A DNA stretch of 64,000 bases from contig NZ_JAFBEV010000011.1 in NCBI RefSeq assembly GCF_016908935.1, positions 1 through 64,000 of the forward strand, read 5' to 3'. The number at the start of each line of letters is the position of its first letter. Positions within the stretch are counted from its first letter, which is position 1. Source of the DNA: Sporolactobacillus spathodeae. GTDB lineage: Bacteria > Bacillota > Bacilli > Bacillales > Sporolactobacillaceae. The notes under the pieces are model-generated. The model was given only the letters and a program-made list of their open reading frames with translations. It was not told the origin of the DNA and made no database searches. This document shows, in pieces, positions 10,210 to 18,984 of the stretch. The position numbers and the translations under genes are program-made.

Positions 10210-10242
10210 TCTAAATTTTTGTTGTTTGCTTGAAGCGGAATA

Positions 10243-10269
10243 ATAGCATCTGAAATCGGGAGATGCTAT
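10243..10269. other. Inverted repeat between mutS2 and trxA
   Basis: 9-bp stem ATAGCATCT / AGATGCTAT around a 9-base loop. Only a short mixed T-stretch follows, so it is at best a weak terminator for mutS2; it may act as a trxA leader element. Confidence 0.45.
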
Positions 10270-10316
10270 ACTTTGAGACATAAAAGGTATGAATTATTAA
10301 GGAGGCTGTTTTTAAT

Positions 10317-10634
10317 ATGGCAATCAGTCAAGTCAATGACGCAAATTTCGCAGAAGAAACATCAAAAGGAATCGTTGTTGCCGACTTTTGGGCAACATGG
10401 TGCGGCCCTTGCAAGATGATGGCTCCGGTTCTTGAAGATGTTGATTCTGAATTAGCGGATAAAGTAAAAATCGTTAAATTGGATGTTGACGAAAATCAAG
10501 CAACTGCTAGCAAATACGGTGTGATGAGCATACCGACACTGTTCATTTTCAAAGACGGTGAAATTGCAGACAAGGTTGTCGGCTTTACACCGAAAGAAGC
10601 CTTAGTTGCCCGCATTAATCAGCAGCTTGCTTAA
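10317..10634 (+). CDS. trxA: Thioredoxin
   Basis: Cytosolic thiol-disulfide reductase, 105 residues. Active site ATWCGPCKMMAP and the cis-proline segment YGVMSIPTLFIFKDG are intact, with the usual family length. AAGGAGG lies 11 bases before the ATG. Its own terminator follows at 10651, so it can be expressed alone. It supplies reducing equivalents to ribonucleotide reductase and repair of oxidised proteins (family knowledge). Confidence 0.97.
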   Translation: MAISQVNDANFAEETSKGIVVADFWATWCGPCKMMAPVLEDVDSELADKVKIVKLDVDENQATASKYGVMSIPTLFIFKDGEIADKVVGFTPKEALVARINQQLA

Positions 10635-10650
10635 ACGGCAGTCAATTCAA

Positions 10651-10696
10651 AAAGTCGCGTTCGGGACGTAAAAACATCCTGAATGCGGCTTTTTTT
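10651..10696 (+). terminator. trxA terminator
   Basis: 13-bp stem GTCGCGTTCGGGA / TCCTGAATGCGGC with G-T wobbles, a 10-base loop and seven Ts, starting 17 bp after the trxA stop. Confidence 0.88.
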
Positions 10697-10737
10697 GTCC
10701 AATCGCCAGAAACGCGCCATCCGAAGCACAAGTGGTG

Positions 10738-10826
10738 TAAAAGAGGATTTGGCTTTCGAAGTTTTTTTTAAGAAGAAAAAATATGACTTTTGCGTAAAAA
10801 TACAGCGAACAGCCGGAGCACATTTG
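10738..10826. repeat. Degraded structured-repeat tails
   Basis: Holds a repeat tail (GGATTTGGCTTTCGAAGTTT) joined to a left flank and a short stub, CAGCGAACAGCCGGAGCACA, that lacks the middle of the element. Nothing else is seen between trxA and the tetR promoter. Confidence 0.5.
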
Positions 10827-10887
10827 CTGCAATCTGTTTTTCTCATGTCATCAATTGTAAAACATCTGAATTCATAACGGAATTGTA

Positions 10888-10938
10888 TTGACCGAATCGG
10901 TCGATAGATATATGATCAATCTGTAAACCGAATTGGTC
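10888..10938 (+). promoter_or_regulatory. Promoter and twin operators of the tetR-ABC operon
   Basis: TTGACC (10888-10893), 17-bp spacer, TATGAT (10911-10916). The perfect palindrome GACCGA-A-TCGGTC (10890-10902) covers the -35 box. A close second copy, AACCGAATTGGTC, lies at 10926-10938 just after the likely start site. This is the expected layout for autorepression by the TetR protein encoded next. Confidence 0.82.
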
Positions 10939-10954
10939 GAAGGGAGTTGAGGCC

Positions 10955-11572
10955 GTGGACGATTTTGATAATTTTATCAGTTTGCCTGAAGAAAAAAAGC
11001 AGGCAATTATCGATGGCGCGCTGCGGGCATTCGGCGCCACGGGTTACAAAAAAACATCAACAGCAGAAATTGCCGCTGAGTCAGGTATTTCTAAAGCGAT
11101 GGTTTTTCATTATTTTGGAACCAAAAAGAAACTTTATCTCTATTTACTGCAAATGTGCGGCAATATGATTATTGATGCACTGAATAACAAAATGGATAGG
11201 AACGTCACTGATTTCTTTGATCGGATCAAGCAAGCTGGCGATATCAAAATGGAATTGATCAAGCAACAGCCGGCGATACTTTCTTTTTTGCTTCGTGTCT
11301 ATTTTGAAACGGCAGCGGAGGTACGCGATGCGATTAAGCAATTTTTAACGGATAAGCAGTTTATCGATTTTCGCGATCGGCTGGCATTTGCAGGCATGGA
11401 TGGATCAAAGTTCAAAGACGATGTCGATCCAAAATTGATTCTAAAAATGTTGGTTTGGATGTCGCAGGGCGCATTAACGGATTTGACACGTGCGACTGAT
11501 TTTGATTTGGAAACTTATTACAAAGATTTCACCGACTGTCTCAATTTATTAAAAAAAGCTTTTTATAAATAA
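10955..11572 (+). CDS. TetR family transcriptional regulator
   Basis: 205 residues with a GTG start after AAGGGAG. The N-terminal TetR helix-turn-helix is clear (about residues 15-60: IIDGALRAFGATGYKKTSTAEI, then SGISKAMVFHYFGTKKKLY). The C-terminal ligand-binding part is helical and unassigned. It is the first gene of an operon with an ABC-2 exporter, and two matching palindromes flank its promoter, so it probably represses its own operon until a ligand, perhaps the exported compound, binds. Confidence 0.92.
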   Translation: MDDFDNFISLPEEKKQAIIDGALRAFGATGYKKTSTAEIAAESGISKAMVFHYFGTKKKLYLYLLQMCGNMIIDALNNKMDRNVTDFFDRIKQAGDIKMELIKQQPAILSFLLRVYFETAAEVRDAIKQFLTDKQFIDFRDRLAFAGMDGSKFKDDVDPKLILKMLVWMSQGALTDLTRATDFDLETYYKDFTDCLNLLKKAFYK

Positions 11573-11596
11573 AGATTTAGGGGAGGCTCTGAGATC

Positions 11597-12478
11597 ATGA
11601 ACGTTATCGAAATCCATCATCTGACAAAGAATTACGGAAAGTCGCGAGGGATTACGGACGTCAGTCTGAGCGTTGCTGAAGGGGAGATTTTCGGATTTAT
11701 CGGGCCCAATGGTTCGGGGAAATCGACAACAATCCGGACGCTACTGGGATTAATTCACCCCGCCAGCGGAACAGCAGCTATTTTCGGAAAAAGTTGCTTC
11801 GAGCATCCAGAAATCCGTCAGCAGCTGGGTTATCTGCCTTCAGAAGTTTTTTATTACGAGAATATGCGTGTGCTTGATCTGCTGAACTACTCGGCAAGCT
11901 TCTATAAAAAAGATTGCAGCAAGCGGATTCGAGAACTGGCAGCGGTCATGAACCTAGACTTGACTAAGAAAATCAGTGATTTGTCCTATGGCAATAAGAA
12001 AAAAGTTGGCATTGTCCAGGGATTGCTGCATGAACCGAAGCTGATTATTCTTGACGAACCGACTGGTGGACTTGATCCGCTGATGCAGCAGAAATTCTTC
12101 GAGCTGATTCGCGAGGAAAAACGCAAAGGAGCCACTGTTTTCTTTTCCTCGCATATTCTCAGCGAGGTCCAGAAACTTTGCGATCGCGTGGCATTTATTA
12201 AGGAAGGGCGCATCCTTCGCCAGGAAAAAATGAGCGATTTGCAGGAAAACACCTATAAAAGGATTAGCATCGAATTAAACCAGGAAACGCGTCCAGAAAT
12301 CTTTCAGCTGGAGGGCATCAGCGATCTGCAAATCAAAAATAAGATGGTCAAATTTATTTTCAAAGGAAATATCAATCAGGTGACAGCAATGATCGCTGAA
12401 CTGGATTTGCGTAATCTGACAATCGGTGAGCCTGACCTTGAGGAAATCTTTCTTCACTACTATGAAAAGGAGGGTTGA
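11597..12478 (+). CDS. ABC transporter ATP-binding protein (ABC-2 exporter)
   Basis: 293-residue nucleotide-binding subunit. Walker A is IGPNGSGKSTTIRTLLG, signature LSYGNKKKVGIVQGLL, Walker B LIILDEPTGGLDPL and the H-loop SSHILSEV. The signature is LSYG rather than the usual LSGG. The C-terminal 80 residues resemble the DUF4162-type tail of drug and bacteriocin exporters. It starts 24 bp after tetR with GGGGAGG as ribosome site, and two permease genes follow. It probably powers export of a toxic compound or lipid. Confidence 0.92.
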   Translation: MNVIEIHHLTKNYGKSRGITDVSLSVAEGEIFGFIGPNGSGKSTTIRTLLGLIHPASGTAAIFGKSCFEHPEIRQQLGYLPSEVFYYENMRVLDLLNYSASFYKKDCSKRIRELAAVMNLDLTKKISDLSYGNKKKVGIVQGLLHEPKLIILDEPTGGLDPLMQQKFFELIREEKRKGATVFFSSHILSEVQKLCDRVAFIKEGRILRQEKMSDLQENTYKRISIELNQETRPEIFQLEGISDLQIKNKMVKFIFKGNINQVTAMIAELDLRNLTIGEPDLEEIFLHYYEKEG

Positions 12479-12484
12479 CCCGCC

Positions 12485-13288
12485 ATGAATATCTATCTGC
12501 ATGAGCTCCGGTCACTTCGCAAATCAGTGCTGATCTGGACGCTTGTTCTGATTGGCCTGGCGGCGCTCTACCTATCAATTTATCCGAGCATTGTCCACGA
12601 TGCAGACGGCTACAGAAAGCTGCTTGCGACCTATCCACCGGCCGTACGTGCTGCTCTTGGAATTAATTTAAATACGATCCTCTCGATCAACGGTTACTAT
12701 GGCATGATTTTTTCATTTGTGACCCTGTGCGGCACGATCCAGGCGATGAATCTTGGCCTTTCGGTTTTGTCGCGGGAGTCGCGTGAACGAACCGCGGATT
12801 TTTTACTGGTTAAACCGGTCGCCAGGCGATCGATCGTCAGCGCCAAATGGCTGGCGGGTCTGACAGCATTGCTTGTGACTGACCTCGTGTATTACGGCGT
12901 GCTGCTATTGCTTGTCGATTGGGTGAAGAAAAGTAACTATGACGGAGAAATATTTTTGCTGATCAACCTGACGCTATTATTTCTGCAAATGATTTTTTTC
13001 GCACTTGGTTTGCTGATCTCTGTCTTTTTCAATAAGCTGAAATCGGTGTTGCCGCTCTCGCTTGGAACCGTTATTGGCTGGTATATGATTGGCGCGTTGC
13101 TCGCAAGCGGGAAAGAATCGGATACGGTTCGGTATTTTTCACCCTTTAATTTTTTCCCGCCGAGTGAGATTATTCAGCATGCTGGCTATCAGGGTCATTA
13201 TCTGACGCTTACTCTTTGCTTTGTGGTGCTCGCGCTTGCGATTAGTTACCTTGTTTATTCGAAAAAAGATATTCATTCGGTCAGCTGA
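12485..13288 (+). CDS. ABC-2 type permease, first subunit
   Basis: 267 residues with about six membrane helices, an N-terminal helix (about 17-35), a large outer loop with YPSIVHDADGYRKLLATYP, and helices from 70 onward. It starts 6 bp after the ATPase gene stop, with AAGGAGG just upstream. It shares with the next gene the motif ERTADFLLVKPVARRSIVSAK, so the two permeases are paralogues likely forming a heterodimer. Confidence 0.87.
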   Translation: MNIYLHELRSLRKSVLIWTLVLIGLAALYLSIYPSIVHDADGYRKLLATYPPAVRAALGINLNTILSINGYYGMIFSFVTLCGTIQAMNLGLSVLSRESRERTADFLLVKPVARRSIVSAKWLAGLTALLVTDLVYYGVLLLLVDWVKKSNYDGEIFLLINLTLLFLQMIFFALGLLISVFFNKLKSVLPLSLGTVIGWYMIGALLASGKESDTVRYFSPFNFFPPSEIIQHAGYQGHYLTLTLCFVVLALAISYLVYSKKDIHSVS

Positions 13289-13316
13289 AATCGAACGCTA
13301 CAGGAGGTGATCCCTA

Positions 13317-14111
13317 ATGAATTTAGTTTTCATGGAATTGAAGGCCTATCGCAAATCGTTGATCATCTGGAGTATTTGTATGGTACTTGGTGTTTACAGC
13401 GGCATGGTCAAATATCCAACCTATTCATCCGATCATGCAGCGAACGACGTATTGCAGCAGTTGCCACGGACGATGCGCGCGCTATTCGGAATGGGTTCAT
13501 TGAATGTCTCGGTGATGAGCGGTTTTTTCGCTTTTCTTTTCTCTTATATCGTATTGGCGGCAGCGATTCATGCCGGCTTATTGGGAAGCGGAATTATCGC
13601 CAAAGAAGAGCGCGACAAAACGACAGAATTTCTGCTCGTCAAACCGGTATCGCGTACGATGGTGATCACTGCGAAACTGATGGCAGCGATGCTTCAGCTT
13701 GTTGTCTTAAATGCGCTGACGCTGGCGGCTTCTTTTCTCTTTGTCGCTGCGTATAACAAAGGAAAAGATATTTCGGTAGAAATCGTGCTCTTATTCGCAA
13801 CGATGCTAATCATTCAGCTGATCTTCCTGTCGCTTGGTGCGTTTCTGGCCGCTCGTATGCAGCGATCGAAAACATCCGGCGCAGTCACGGCGTCGCTTCT
13901 GTTCGGTGCTTATATACTTGGGAAAATAACGGATCTGACGCATCATCTGAATGTGTTGAATCTGCTCTCGCCGTTTAAATATTTTAGCACGGGAGCGCTA
14001 GTCGATAAACAGGAATTGAGCTTTACCGCTGTGCTGCTGTCGCTGCTGCTTGCCGTACTACTAGCAGCAGGTGCTTATTATTTCTATAAAAAAAGAGACA
14101 TGAATAACTGA
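13317..14111 (+). CDS. ABC-2 type permease, second subunit
   Basis: 264 residues with six predicted membrane helices. The segment ERDKTTEFLLVKPVSRTMVITAK mirrors the preceding permease. It starts 28 bp downstream with GGAGGTGAT. It ends the tetR-ABC operon; no convincing terminator follows, only a weak hairpin near 14150-14180 and a repeat. Confidence 0.87.
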   Translation: MNLVFMELKAYRKSLIIWSICMVLGVYSGMVKYPTYSSDHAANDVLQQLPRTMRALFGMGSLNVSVMSGFFAFLFSYIVLAAAIHAGLLGSGIIAKEERDKTTEFLLVKPVSRTMVITAKLMAAMLQLVVLNALTLAASFLFVAAYNKGKDISVEIVLLFATMLIIQLIFLSLGAFLAARMQRSKTSGAVTASLLFGAYILGKITDLTHHLNVLNLLSPFKYFSTGALVDKQELSFTAVLLSLLLAVLLAAGAYYFYKKRDMNN

Positions 14112-14221
14112 ATGGCCATTTAGTGATAGTTGAAGATAGAGCCGATCTCGTTGATAATAGAAGATATCGTCTTTTTTAAAAGATAGCTATGTTTAAACTT
14201 AATGTTGTTTTTCTGACCAAA

Positions 14222-14330
14222 GGGCAATGTGTGAGACGCCTGCGGGAACAGCGTGCCGGCGAGACCCCGCAGACTTTTGCCTGTCTGAGGAGGCTCGCGG
14301 TGCGCCCGCGGCAAGCGAACACAGGGCACT
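14222..14330. repeat. Structured repeat, GCGTGCC/GGTGCGC variant
   Basis: Arms GCGTGCC...GCGAG and CTCGC-GGTGCGC pair through two G-U wobbles. It is preceded by AATGTTGTTTTTCTGACC, a flank also seen beside the truncated copy at 60680, so this variant has its own flank type. Confidence 0.75.
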
Positions 14331-14388
14331 AAACGATTAAATACAACAAAAGATTTTAACAAAGCCTAAAAGATAAGAGAGTATAAAA

Positions 14389-14442
14389 TGCAACGAAGGC
14401 GCTCTGGCGCCTTGCGGGAAAAGCGAGTGGCCGGGGCGCAAT
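14389..14442. repeat. Internally deleted structured repeat
   Basis: Left arm (GGCGCCTTGCGGGAAAAGCGAG) runs straight into the right end (GGCCGGGGCGCAATTTTT); the middle is missing. It lies just upstream of uvrC. Confidence 0.6.
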
Positions 14443-14488
14443 TTTTAAGAAAAAGGCATTTGAGTTTTAGTGTAAAAGGAAGATCAGT

Positions 14489-16270
14489 ATGCCCAATCAG
14501 AAAATTAAAGAGAAATTAGCGCTGTTGCCGAAACAACCGGGCTGTTATCAGATGAAAAACAGTCAGGGTGAGATTATTTATGTTGGCAAGGCGAAAAACC
14601 TGTTCAATCGCGTCCATTCTTATTTCAGCGGATCGCACGACGCCAAAACGCAGCGGCTCGTTGCCGATATCGCTGATTTTGAATATATCGTTGTTTCATC
14701 GGAAATTGAATCACTATTGCTCGAAATCAATCTGATTAAGAAATTCGATCCGCGCTACAATATCATGTTGAAGGATGACAAGAGTTATCCGTATATTAAA
14801 CTGACGAGTGAGAAATACCCTCGGCTGCTGATCACGCGCAAGGTTAACAAAAAAAGCGGCAAATATTTTGGCCCGTATCCGAACGTGACGGCAGCCAATG
14901 AAACAAAGCGGCTGCTCGATCACTTGTATCCATTACGTAAATGCCGGACATTGCCGAATCGTGTTTGCCTCTATTATCACATCGGCCAATGTCTCGCGCC
15001 GTGCGCTTTTGACATTCCTTCGGATACTTACACCAAAATGGCTGATGACATCACGAAATTTCTCAACGGCGGCTATCAGGACGTCAAAAAAGAGCTGACA
15101 GAGAAAATGGTCATGGAGGCGCAGCAGCTTCATTTTGAAAAGGCGAAAGAATACCGTGATCAAATTCGCAGTATTGAAACAGTGATGGAGAAGCAAAAAA
15201 TCATTTTCACTGATTTGGAAGACAGCGATGTTTTTGGCTTTGCGTATGACAAGGGATGGATGTGCGTGCAAGTCTTTTTCATGCGTCAAGGCAAACTGAT
15301 TGAACGCGACGCGTCAATGTTTCCTTTTTATCAGGAACCGGAGGAAGATTTCCTGACTTTTATCGGTCAATTCTATGCGCAGCAGAATCATATTCAGCCT
15401 AAGCAAGTGCTTATTCCAGATAAAGTGGATCGTGATTTGGTTGAACAGATGCTCGAATCCAACGTGCTTCAGCCACAGCGTGGCCGAAAAAAGGATCTCG
15501 TGCAAATGGCGAATAAAAATGCGACGATCGCGATTCAGGAAAAATTCGCACTGATCGAACGCGATGAGAAACGCACGGTCGGTGCGGTCGAGCAATTAGG
15601 TCAAGCACTTGATATGCCAGCGCCGCATCGGATCGAAACGTTCGACAACTCGAATATACAAGGCGCAGATCCGGTTTCGGCGATGGTTGTTTTCGAAGAC
15701 GGTCGAGCCAAAAAAAGTGATTACCGAAAATATCGGGTAAAGACTGTCGAAGGTCCGGATGATTATGCGACGATGAAAGAAGTCGTGCGCCGTCGCTATG
15801 GCAGATTACTGAAAGAAAACAACGTGCTGCCGGATTTGATTTTGATTGACGGTGGCAAGGGGCAGTTGGCTGCGGCAATCGATGTTCTAGAGAATGAATT
15901 CGGATTGTATATCCCAGTCTGTGGTCTGGCAAAAGATGAGAAACATAGGACGGCACAGCTTGTTGCCGGTAACCCGCCAATGGTCGTGCCACTCGCTCGG
16001 AACAGCCAGGCGTTTTATCTTTTGCAGCGGATACAGGATGAAGTACACCGCTTTGCGATAACGTTTCACCGGCAAGTGCATGCCAAGGAGATGCTGCATT
16101 CCGAACTCGACGATATCCCGGGTATTGGCAAACAGCGCAAACAAGCGCTTATACGCCATTTCGGTTCAATCAAAAAAATCCGTGCGGCAGATATCGAGGC
16201 CTTGCGGCAGGCCGGTTTACCGATTAAGGTGGCGGAAAGTTTGAGAAATTACTGGGACACGCCGCAGTAA
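14489..16270 (+). CDS. uvrC: Excinuclease ABC subunit C
   Basis: Makes both incisions in nucleotide-excision repair with UvrA and UvrB. 593 residues, near the usual 590-610. Domains in order: GIY-YIG endonuclease ([22 protein letters not shown], about 14-95), Cys-rich segment (about 150-175), UVR motif that binds UvrB (about 200-235), RNase H-like second nuclease ([21 protein letters not shown] about 385-405 and [10 protein letters not shown]), and C-terminal double helix-hairpin-helix ([20 protein letters not shown]). A separate transcription unit; lysC follows behind its own promoter and riboswitch. Confidence 0.96.
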   Translation: MPNQKIKEKLALLPKQPGCYQMKNSQGEIIYVGKAKNLFNRVHSYFSGSHDAKTQRLVADIADFEYIVVSSEIESLLLEINLIKKFDPRYNIMLKDDKSYPYIKLTSEKYPRLLITRKVNKKSGKYFGPYPNVTAANETKRLLDHLYPLRKCRTLPNRVCLYYHIGQCLAPCAFDIPSDTYTKMADDITKFLNGGYQDVKKELTEKMVMEAQQLHFEKAKEYRDQIRSIETVMEKQKIIFTDLEDSDVFGFAYDKGWMCVQVFFMRQGKLIERDASMFPFYQEPEEDFLTFIGQFYAQQNHIQPKQVLIPDKVDRDLVEQMLESNVLQPQRGRKKDLVQMANKNATIAIQEKFALIERDEKRTVGAVEQLGQALDMPAPHRIETFDNSNIQGADPVSAMVVFEDGRAKKSDYRKYRVKTVEGPDDYATMKEVVRRRYGRLLKENNVLPDLILIDGGKGQLAAAIDVLENEFGLYIPVCGLAKDEKHRTAQLVAGNPPMVVPLARNSQAFYLLQRIQDEVHRFAITFHRQVHAKEMLHSELDDIPGIGKQRKQALIRHFGSIKKIRAADIEALRQAGLPIKVAESLRNYWDTPQ

Positions 16271-16276
16271 ACAGTA

Positions 16277-16305
16277 TTGTCATACGTTATCGCATCTGCT
16301 ATACT
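16277..16305 (+). promoter_or_regulatory. Promoter of the lysine riboswitch-lysC unit
   Basis: TTGTCA (16277-16282), 17-bp spacer, TATACT (16300-16305), about 70 bp before the aptamer. Confidence 0.75.
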
Positions 16306-16373
16306 GTAACAAATATCCGCTTCTTATCGAACAGTGCGGATGTTGCGGAAGTCAATTGAATTTTCACGAATCT

Positions 16374-16551
16374 GAAGTGATAGAGGCGCAGGGTTCATAA
16401 GTATGCGGCGCGAGGAGGATGATCTCCGAAGACCGTTGCAAAAAGGGGAAACTGCCGAAGCGGATGGACGTCATCGTTCATTTTGAGCTGGATCTGCATT
16501 GAATAAATGCAGGTTTGTCACACTGCTACAGTGTGGAGGACTATCTCAGCG
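16374..16551 (+). ncRNA. Lysine riboswitch (L box)
   Basis: Recognised L-box blocks in order: GTGATAGAGGCGC, TTCATAAGTATG, GAGGAGGATGATCTCCG, AAAGGGGAAACTGCCGAAGCG (split here from its neighbours), GCATTGAATAAATGCAGG, CTGTAG-type hairpin CACACTGCTACAGTGTGG, and closing GGACTATCTC. It precedes a terminator and the aspartokinase gene, as in B. subtilis lysC. High lysine is expected to stabilise the aptamer and let the terminator form. Confidence 0.93.
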
Positions 16552-16569
16552 TGTTGAAAAAGCAAGTTC

Positions 16570-16599
16570 AGCAGCGGGGATACCTGCTGCTTTTTTTTT
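16570..16599 (+). terminator. Riboswitch-controlled terminator before lysC
   Basis: Stem AGCAGCGGG / CCTGCTGCT with one mismatch and loop GATA, followed by nine Ts, 18 bases after the aptamer. It is the expression platform of the lysine riboswitch. Confidence 0.9.
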
Positions 16600-16685
16600 C
16601 ACTAAGAGGACTGAGTCATTTACAGAGAAATCCGTCCGGAAGACGGAAAAAAGAACGGGGCGCAATCTAAAGGAGCGAGTAAAAA

Positions 16686-17921
16686 GTGGCTTTAACAGTG
16701 ATGAAGTTTGGTGGAACATCCGTAGCAACTGTGGAAAGGCTGCAGAAGGTGGCGGATCGGATTATTAGACAGAAAGAGCAAGGCGATCAAGTGCTTGTCG
16801 TTGTTTCTGCAATGGGAAAAACGACCGATCAGCTCGTCGCTATGGCTGGGGAAATTTCTGAGCAGCCATCCAAACGAGAAATGGACGTTTTACTGGCGAC
16901 AGGAGAGCAAGTAACGATTGCACTCCTGTCGATGGTGCTGATTGAGCGTGGCTGTCCAGCGATCTCCTATACAGGCTGGCAGGCGGGCGTGAAAACAGAA
17001 GCAGTACACGGCAGTGCGCGCATTCTGACGATTGACACAACGGCCATTCGGTCGCAGCTGAAAGTGGGTAGGATTGTGATAGTCGCTGGTTTTCAAGGGG
17101 TGACCGAAGCAGGCACAATCACCACACTCGGTCGCGGCGGTTCGGATACATCTGCCGTCGCGCTTGCCGCAGCGCTCGGTGCGAAGCACTGCGAGATTTA
17201 TACTGATGTAGCGGGTGTTTTTACCTCTGATCCCCGTTATGTAAAAAAGGCACGGAAATTAAAAGAAATTAGCTATGACGAGATGCTTGAGATGGCTTAC
17301 CTTGGCGCTGGTGTGCTTCATCCACGTGCGGTCGAATATGCGAAAAACAGTCATCTCGAACTGGTTGTGCGTTCCTCATTTTCTGATGAAGAGGGCACGG
17401 TGATTAAGGAGGAAGCAACAATGGAAACATCAAAATCTGTCAGAGGACTAGCGTTTGAAAAGAATGTAACAAAAGTAACGCTGCTCGGGCTACCCAATAA
17501 TGTGCCAGCAGTCTCTAGCGTCTTTGATGCGATTGCGGCCCAGCATATCAATATTGACGTGATCGTTCAAAATGTGCTAAACAAGGCAAAAACCAGCCTG
17601 TCGTTCACACTTGATTCTGATTTTCTAAATGAGTTACTGGACGTTCTGAACACGAAGAAAAATGAGCTGGGTTTTGAAGAGATTGTGCATGAATCGGGGC
17701 TCTCCAAAGTGTCGATTGTCGGCTCTGGAATGGCGTCAAACCCAGGTGTTGCCGCGCAGATGTTCCATGCGCTGGCGGAAAAAGGGATTAAAGTAAAAAT
17801 GATTAGTACGTCGGAAATCAAAGTATCGACGATCATTGATGAAACCAATCTACTTGAAGCGCTTGACACGCTCCATGAAACCTTTGAACTCGCTCAGGAA
17901 GAATCCGTTCACCTACATTAA
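16686..17921 (+). CDS. lysC: Aspartate kinase, lysine-regulated
   Basis: Phosphorylates aspartate, the first step to lysine, threonine, methionine and the spore-wall precursor diaminopimelate. 411 residues, against 408 for B. subtilis LysC (aspartokinase II). N-terminal kinase domain has KFGGTSVA and GRGGSDTSAVALAAALGA; two ACT domains follow (about 265-335 and 345-405). GTG start with AAAGGAG upstream. Transcription is under the lysine riboswitch. A strong internal ribosome site gives a second product (next entry). Confidence 0.96.
   Translation: MALTVMKFGGTSVATVERLQKVADRIIRQKEQGDQVLVVVSAMGKTTDQLVAMAGEISEQPSKREMDVLLATGEQVTIALLSMVLIERGCPAISYTGWQAGVKTEAVHGSARILTIDTTAIRSQLKVGRIVIVAGFQGVTEAGTITTLGRGGSDTSAVALAAALGAKHCEIYTDVAGVFTSDPRYVKKARKLKEISYDEMLEMAYLGAGVLHPRAVEYAKNSHLELVVRSSFSDEEGTVIKEEATMETSKSVRGLAFEKNVTKVTLLGLPNNVPAVSSVFDAIAAQHINIDVIVQNVLNKAKTSLSFTLDSDFLNELLDVLNTKKNELGFEEIVHESGLSKVSIVGSGMASNPGVAAQMFHALAEKGIKVKMISTSEIKVSTIIDETNLLEALDTLHETFELAQEESVHLH
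17421..17921 (+). CDS. lysC: Internal in-frame start: aspartokinase beta subunit (ACT domains)
   Basis: Within lysC, AAGGAGG (17406-17412) stands 8 bases before an in-frame ATG at 17421. Translation from here gives 166 residues, essentially the two ACT regulatory domains. B. subtilis aspartokinase II is known to be an alpha2beta2 enzyme whose beta subunit starts at an internal site in the same frame, so this is likely the equivalent rather than a chance match. The beta product would modulate assembly and lysine sensing. Confidence 0.8.
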   Translation: METSKSVRGLAFEKNVTKVTLLGLPNNVPAVSSVFDAIAAQHINIDVIVQNVLNKAKTSLSFTLDSDFLNELLDVLNTKKNELGFEEIVHESGLSKVSIVGSGMASNPGVAAQMFHALAEKGIKVKMISTSEIKVSTIIDETNLLEALDTLHETFELAQEESVHLH

Positions 17922-18039
17922 GAAAAATTAAGTTTTTTTCGGGATGAGAGATTAGACAAGCTATAGCTTAGCCAATTTTTTCTAAAAGATAACGGGTTTG
18001 TTTAATCACTCGCTCGATCTCTCGGACAGTCAAATCTAA

Positions 18040-18079
18040 AAAAAGAAGCGAACAGCGAATATGCTGAGCGCTTCTTTTT
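18040..18079. terminator. Bidirectional terminator between lysC and yslB
   Basis: AAAAAGAAGCG (18040-18050) pairs with CGCTTCTTTTT (18069-18079), with an inner CAGC/GCTG stem. A-run on one side and T-run on the other serve both convergent genes; it overlaps the yslB stop codon. Confidence 0.85.
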
Positions 18080-18551
18080 ACAATGTATCGACAGTTTCCA
18101 CCGCGTCACGGTTGTCCCATTTAACGTTGAAAACGACTTTTTTATTATGTCCAGTATGGATATCGGAATAGGTTTCCGCCATGTAGCCACGAATCGTCTG
18201 AATTTGCTCTGCTAGAAATCCAGCTTCCAATGTGAACAAGACGCTTCCCGGATGGTCTTTGATTCGCGATGCGACAAGCGGTGAGTTGAGTTCAAAAACC
18301 ATCTTATTTTTGCCTTGATCCGTCAGTTTTAACTCACCCCATCCCGCCTTCTGGAAAAACACAACCAGATCTTCTTCTTTCTCCATCGGATAGAGACGGG
18401 CTATTTTACGGCCAGACCAGTAGAGAATTGATGCCTGTTCCTTGCCGAGCAGCTCCGGCAGCAATACCGTTCTTATCAGTTCATAACCGAAAGCGGGCAC
18501 CTCGGCTTCGCCGAAATGTTCCGATTTCAGGATGGTTTCATTTTTTGTCAT
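18078..18551 (-). CDS. yslB: YslB family protein (DUF2507)
   Basis: 157 residues from an ATG preceded by GGAGGG; a longer reading from 18590 adds 13 residues with no ribosome site. Matches the YslB/DUF2507 family in length and context (lysC-yslB-sdh in B. subtilis), with the segment VLLPELLGKEQASILYWSGR and a basic C-terminal beta-rich part. Soluble, probably cytoplasmic; the family resembles 4-vinyl-reductase/heme-NO-binding folds, but no function is established. Confidence 0.85.
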   Translation of the reverse strand: MTKNETILKSEHFGEAEVPAFGYELIRTVLLPELLGKEQASILYWSGRKIARLYPMEKEEDLVVFFQKAGWGELKLTDQGKNKMVFELNSPLVASRIKDHPGSVLFTLEAGFLAEQIQTIRGYMAETYSDIHTGHNKKVVFNVKWDNRDAVETVDTL

Positions 18552-18705
18552 ATGGGCTATCCCTCCGCCCCTTATTATACTATAAGCCAAAGGAAAAGAT
18601 TAGCATCAACCAGCCGATCTCTGTAGCAAAATATCCGATGGCTAAGCCCGTCCATACGGCAAAATAAGCAGAGTTTTTGAACATCAAATCTTTTCCACAA
18701 GAATA

Positions 18706-18748
18706 TGTGATTTAGCTCACATGTGCAAATGGATAATTCCTTCACAAT
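18706..18748 (+). promoter_or_regulatory. Fnr/Crp-type box and promoter before the SdhE-type reductase
   Basis: TGTGA-TTTAGC-TCACA (18706-18721) is a perfect match to the TGTGA-N6-TCACA site used by B. subtilis Fnr. A -10 candidate CACAAT lies at 18743-18748, placing the box centre near -41.5, the normal class II activator position. It is about 265 bp upstream of the flavoprotein gene; 18749-18984 holds no other recognisable element. Fits oxygen-limited induction of fumarate reductase. Confidence 0.7.
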
Positions 18749-18984
18749 AAAGAAGAAAAATATTTTCAATAAAAACAATTTCAAGGTTAGTTGGGAGAAA
18801 ATGCCTCTCGAGCATCTGCATGCTTTCGCCATTCTGAAAAAAGCACGTCATTAGCTAATCAAGGCTTCAAACGATAGATAGAGAAAAAGCACAGGCAATC
18901 AGTCAAACAGCTGGCAAAATGCTTGAAGGGCAACTCGATCAGGATTGCCCTCTGGTTATTATTTGTAAGGGAGAATTAATTACA

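Noticed and set aside
14120-14190. Terminator after the ABC-2 operon
   Set aside because: Only short imperfect pairings near the T-run; not convincing without a folding calculation.
18919-18984. Longer N-terminus for the SdhE-type flavoprotein
   Set aside because: The extra 22 residues precede a clear ribosome site and lack similarity to the family start, which is MKKYDVVVVGAGGAG-like.
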